64,000 nucleotides of DNA from Bacillota bacterium (GTDB lineage Bacteria > Bacillota > Clostridia > Acetivibrionales > DTU013): NCBI GenBank assembly GCA_023399355.1, contig JAEWQC010000079.1, positions 1-64,000 of the forward strand, written 5' to 3'. Positions 62,549 to 64,000 of the stretch are shown piece after piece (position 1 is the stretch's first letter; every line of letters begins with the position of its first letter). Under the pieces are notes generated by a model, which saw nothing but the letters and a program-made list of their open reading frames with translations, searched no databases and was not told the origin of the DNA. A program made the translations under genes and the position numbers.

Positions 62549-63460
62549 ATGAGGTTGGCGTATTTGATTTTGGCACATAAAGACCCTGGACAGCTGCAAC
62601 GGTTAATATGCAGATTGTCGGACTATAACACCGATATTTTTATTCATCTTGATCAAAAAACAGAAGATGCGGCAGCCTTTTATACTTTTGTCAGCTTAAC
62701 CAAAAATACTTTTATCATAAAGCGGCGGGTGGATGTCAGATGGGGCGCATTCAGCATGGTCCAGGCCACTCTGAACGGTCTGGCGGAGATATTGGAGCAT
62801 GGTACATACGATTATATTAATCTTTTGAGCGGGTCAGATTATCCATTGAAATCCAATAGAAAAATCCTGGATTTCTTTTCAACAAATAAAGGAAGGGAGT
62901 TTATCCATTTTCGGGAAAATCCTTCGCCGGAGCTTCCTCTGGGAGGTAGTGACCGGTTCGAATACTATTATGACTATGATAATGCCGCTGCAAATAAAAA
63001 TGAATATGAACTGGAAATGAAAGAAAGAAAGATGAAAAGGACATTCATAAATGGAATGAAGCCGTATCACGGTTCACAATGGTGGAGTCTGACAGGCGGA
63101 TGTATCGCCTGCCTGCTGAAGACGATTGCATCAAACAAGGAATTCATCAATTATTACCGGTATACAAAATTCCCCGACGAACAGTTCTTTCAGACTATGG
63201 TCATGAATTCTGAATACGCACGGAATACAGTCAATAACAATATGAGATATATTGACTGGTCCTGTATCAATTGGCCGACAATTAACTGGAGCACCTCGGC
63301 ACCTCATCCGAAAACGCTGGTGGTCCAGGATATTTACAAAATGAAATACTCTGAAAAGCTTTTTGCAAGGAAATTCGAAGAAAATACCAATAAGGTGGTT
63401 CTGGATACAATTGACAGCTTGCTTCTCAACTATAGAAAACCTAAAGGGGCGGTTCGGTGA
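62549..63460 (+). CDS. Core-2/I-branching GlcNAc-transferase-like glycosyltransferase (GT14 family)
   Basis: 303 aa. Opens RLAYLILAHKDPGQLQRLI with LDQKTED, then NLLSGSDYPLKS and the WWSLTGGCI block typical of bacterial GT14 enzymes. Soluble. No convincing RBS is seen before the ATG. Its stop overlaps the GTG of the next gene. The link with an ACP cluster suggests acyl decoration of a glycan, for example on flagella or spores. Confidence 0.85.
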   Translation: MRLAYLILAHKDPGQLQRLICRLSDYNTDIFIHLDQKTEDAAAFYTFVSLTKNTFIIKRRVDVRWGAFSMVQATLNGLAEILEHGTYDYINLLSGSDYPLKSNRKILDFFSTNKGREFIHFRENPSPELPLGGSDRFEYYYDYDNAAANKNEYELEMKERKMKRTFINGMKPYHGSQWWSLTGGCIACLLKTIASNKEFINYYRYTKFPDEQFFQTMVMNSEYARNTVNNNMRYIDWSCINWPTINWSTSAPHPKTLVVQDIYKMKYSEKLFARKFEENTNKVVLDTIDSLLLNYRKPKGAVR

Positions 63461-64000
63461 ACAGTCATTTGTTGATGAATAGTGAAGCGATCTCCATTAT
63501 AGTTCGTGTCAGCAGCCTTATGCATGCGGGGAATGTTTTCAATAATTATATGCAGCAGAATCTGGACAAGAAGGAGTTAATTCTTGTTCATAACAATCCC
63601 CTGGAGGACTTTGACCAGTGGGTTCATTCATCCGGGTTATACCCAATGACCAGGGTATATCAGCTGGATGATGACAAATCTCTGGGAGAATGCCTGAATT
63701 ATTGCACAGAACGGGCGATCTTTGAAAACATTGCAATATTTCAGGAGATGCACCAGTATGAACCGGAGTACTTATCCTCCTCGCTGCGGGAAATGTATCT
63801 CCATTCTGCGGAAGTGACAGGCAAAAAAACGTATTTTTCACAATGCGGGAAGGAAGAGCCTCTGACGCTGGTCAACCCCGGCTTTGAGAAATCCTTTACG
63901 GACAGGGTGATCCTGCCGACGTTCATTTTCAGGCGCGAATTGTTCGACAGTATAAGTTCCAAAGGTATCAGGTTCAATAATAGCAATGAGGATCTGGACG
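63457..64000 (+). CDS. Glycosyltransferase-like protein, 3' end cut by window edge
   Basis: Starts GTG 63457 overlapping the previous stop, with GGGGCGG six bases upstream; the frame stays open to the end of the window (181 codons). The opening AISIIVRVSSLMHAGNVFNN and KKELILVHNN resemble GT-A family 2 glycosyltransferases. Continues the sugar-decoration cluster beyond the window. Confidence 0.65.
   Translation, partial: MNSHLLMNSEAISIIVRVSSLMHAGNVFNNYMQQNLDKKELILVHNNPLEDFDQWVHSSGLYPMTRVYQLDDDKSLGECLNYCTERAIFENIAIFQEMHQYEPEYLSSSLREMYLHSAEVTGKKTYFSQCGKEEPLTLVNPGFEKSFTDRVILPTFIFRRELFDSISSKGIRFNNSNEDLD

Overview
The window looks like the chromosome of an anaerobic, endospore-forming, Gram-positive member of the Clostridia. 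The signs are an alpha/beta-type small acid-soluble spore protein, a YtxC-type sporulation protein, a CotA-like multicopper oxidase, an LTA-synthase-type sulfatase, a phosphofructokinase with the sequence signature of the PPi-dependent type, YesM-type two-component signalling, and strong AGGAGG ribosome binding sites with frequent TTG/GTG starts. Genus cannot be fixed from sequence alone; a relative of the cellulolytic clostridia is a guess.

Layout. 1-20.7 kb is mainly ordinary chromosome: the 3' part of a type IIG/BREX-like adenine methylase, a REC-GGDEF-like regulator, pfk, ltaS-like, hflX, nudix, yigZ, a CoA-binding protein, a KAS III-like enzyme, a histidine kinase, yebC, a chemoreceptor with an odd C-terminal sugar-binding domain, small sporulation and membrane proteins, ytxC and a P-loop/Asp23 protein. 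21.0-29.6 kb is a cryptic biosynthetic cluster: a possible short peptide gene, a stand-alone PEP-utilising swivel domain, a nucleotidyltransferase, a three-gene ABC-2 exporter, an acyl carrier protein, an FkbH-like HAD enzyme and a BtrH-like protein. A CotA-like oxidase follows on the minus strand.

The most unusual region is about 32.1-47.2 kb. Some fifteen copies (intact, degenerate or truncated) of a ~165-bp element alternate with one, occasionally two, short plus-strand genes. The element begins TAACAAAGCTGTC and ends GACAGCGGAACGTTAT, which is the R''-L'' ... L'-R' layout of integron attC sites. The inner arms co-vary between copies (GCTGTC/GACAGC, GCAGTC/GACTGC, GCTATC/GATAGC). The genes carried (GNAT, GyrI-like, PgsA, Phd-Doc, histidine phosphatase, VOC, EFR1 ferredoxin, RCC1-repeat protein and others) are typical unrelated cassette cargo. 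I read this as an integron gene-cassette array in a Firmicute. No integrase lies in the window, so it is either the far end of a chromosomal integron or an integrase-less attC cluster. The array also holds decayed cassettes and a chimeric gene, as expected of an old, recombining array.

47.4-55.4 kb is an amino-sugar uptake and catabolism locus: AraC-type response regulator, YesM kinase, sugar-binding lipoprotein, two permeases, two NagB-family proteins and a cupin. Then come a TauE exporter, a ~300-nt stretch that folds like a structured RNA (56.66-56.96 kb), a MutS2 homologue without an Smr domain, and a second acyl-carrier cluster (MaoC, SDR, FkbH-like, ACP) leading into glycosyltransferases that run off the window. 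The window thus holds two independent FkbH-ACP modules.
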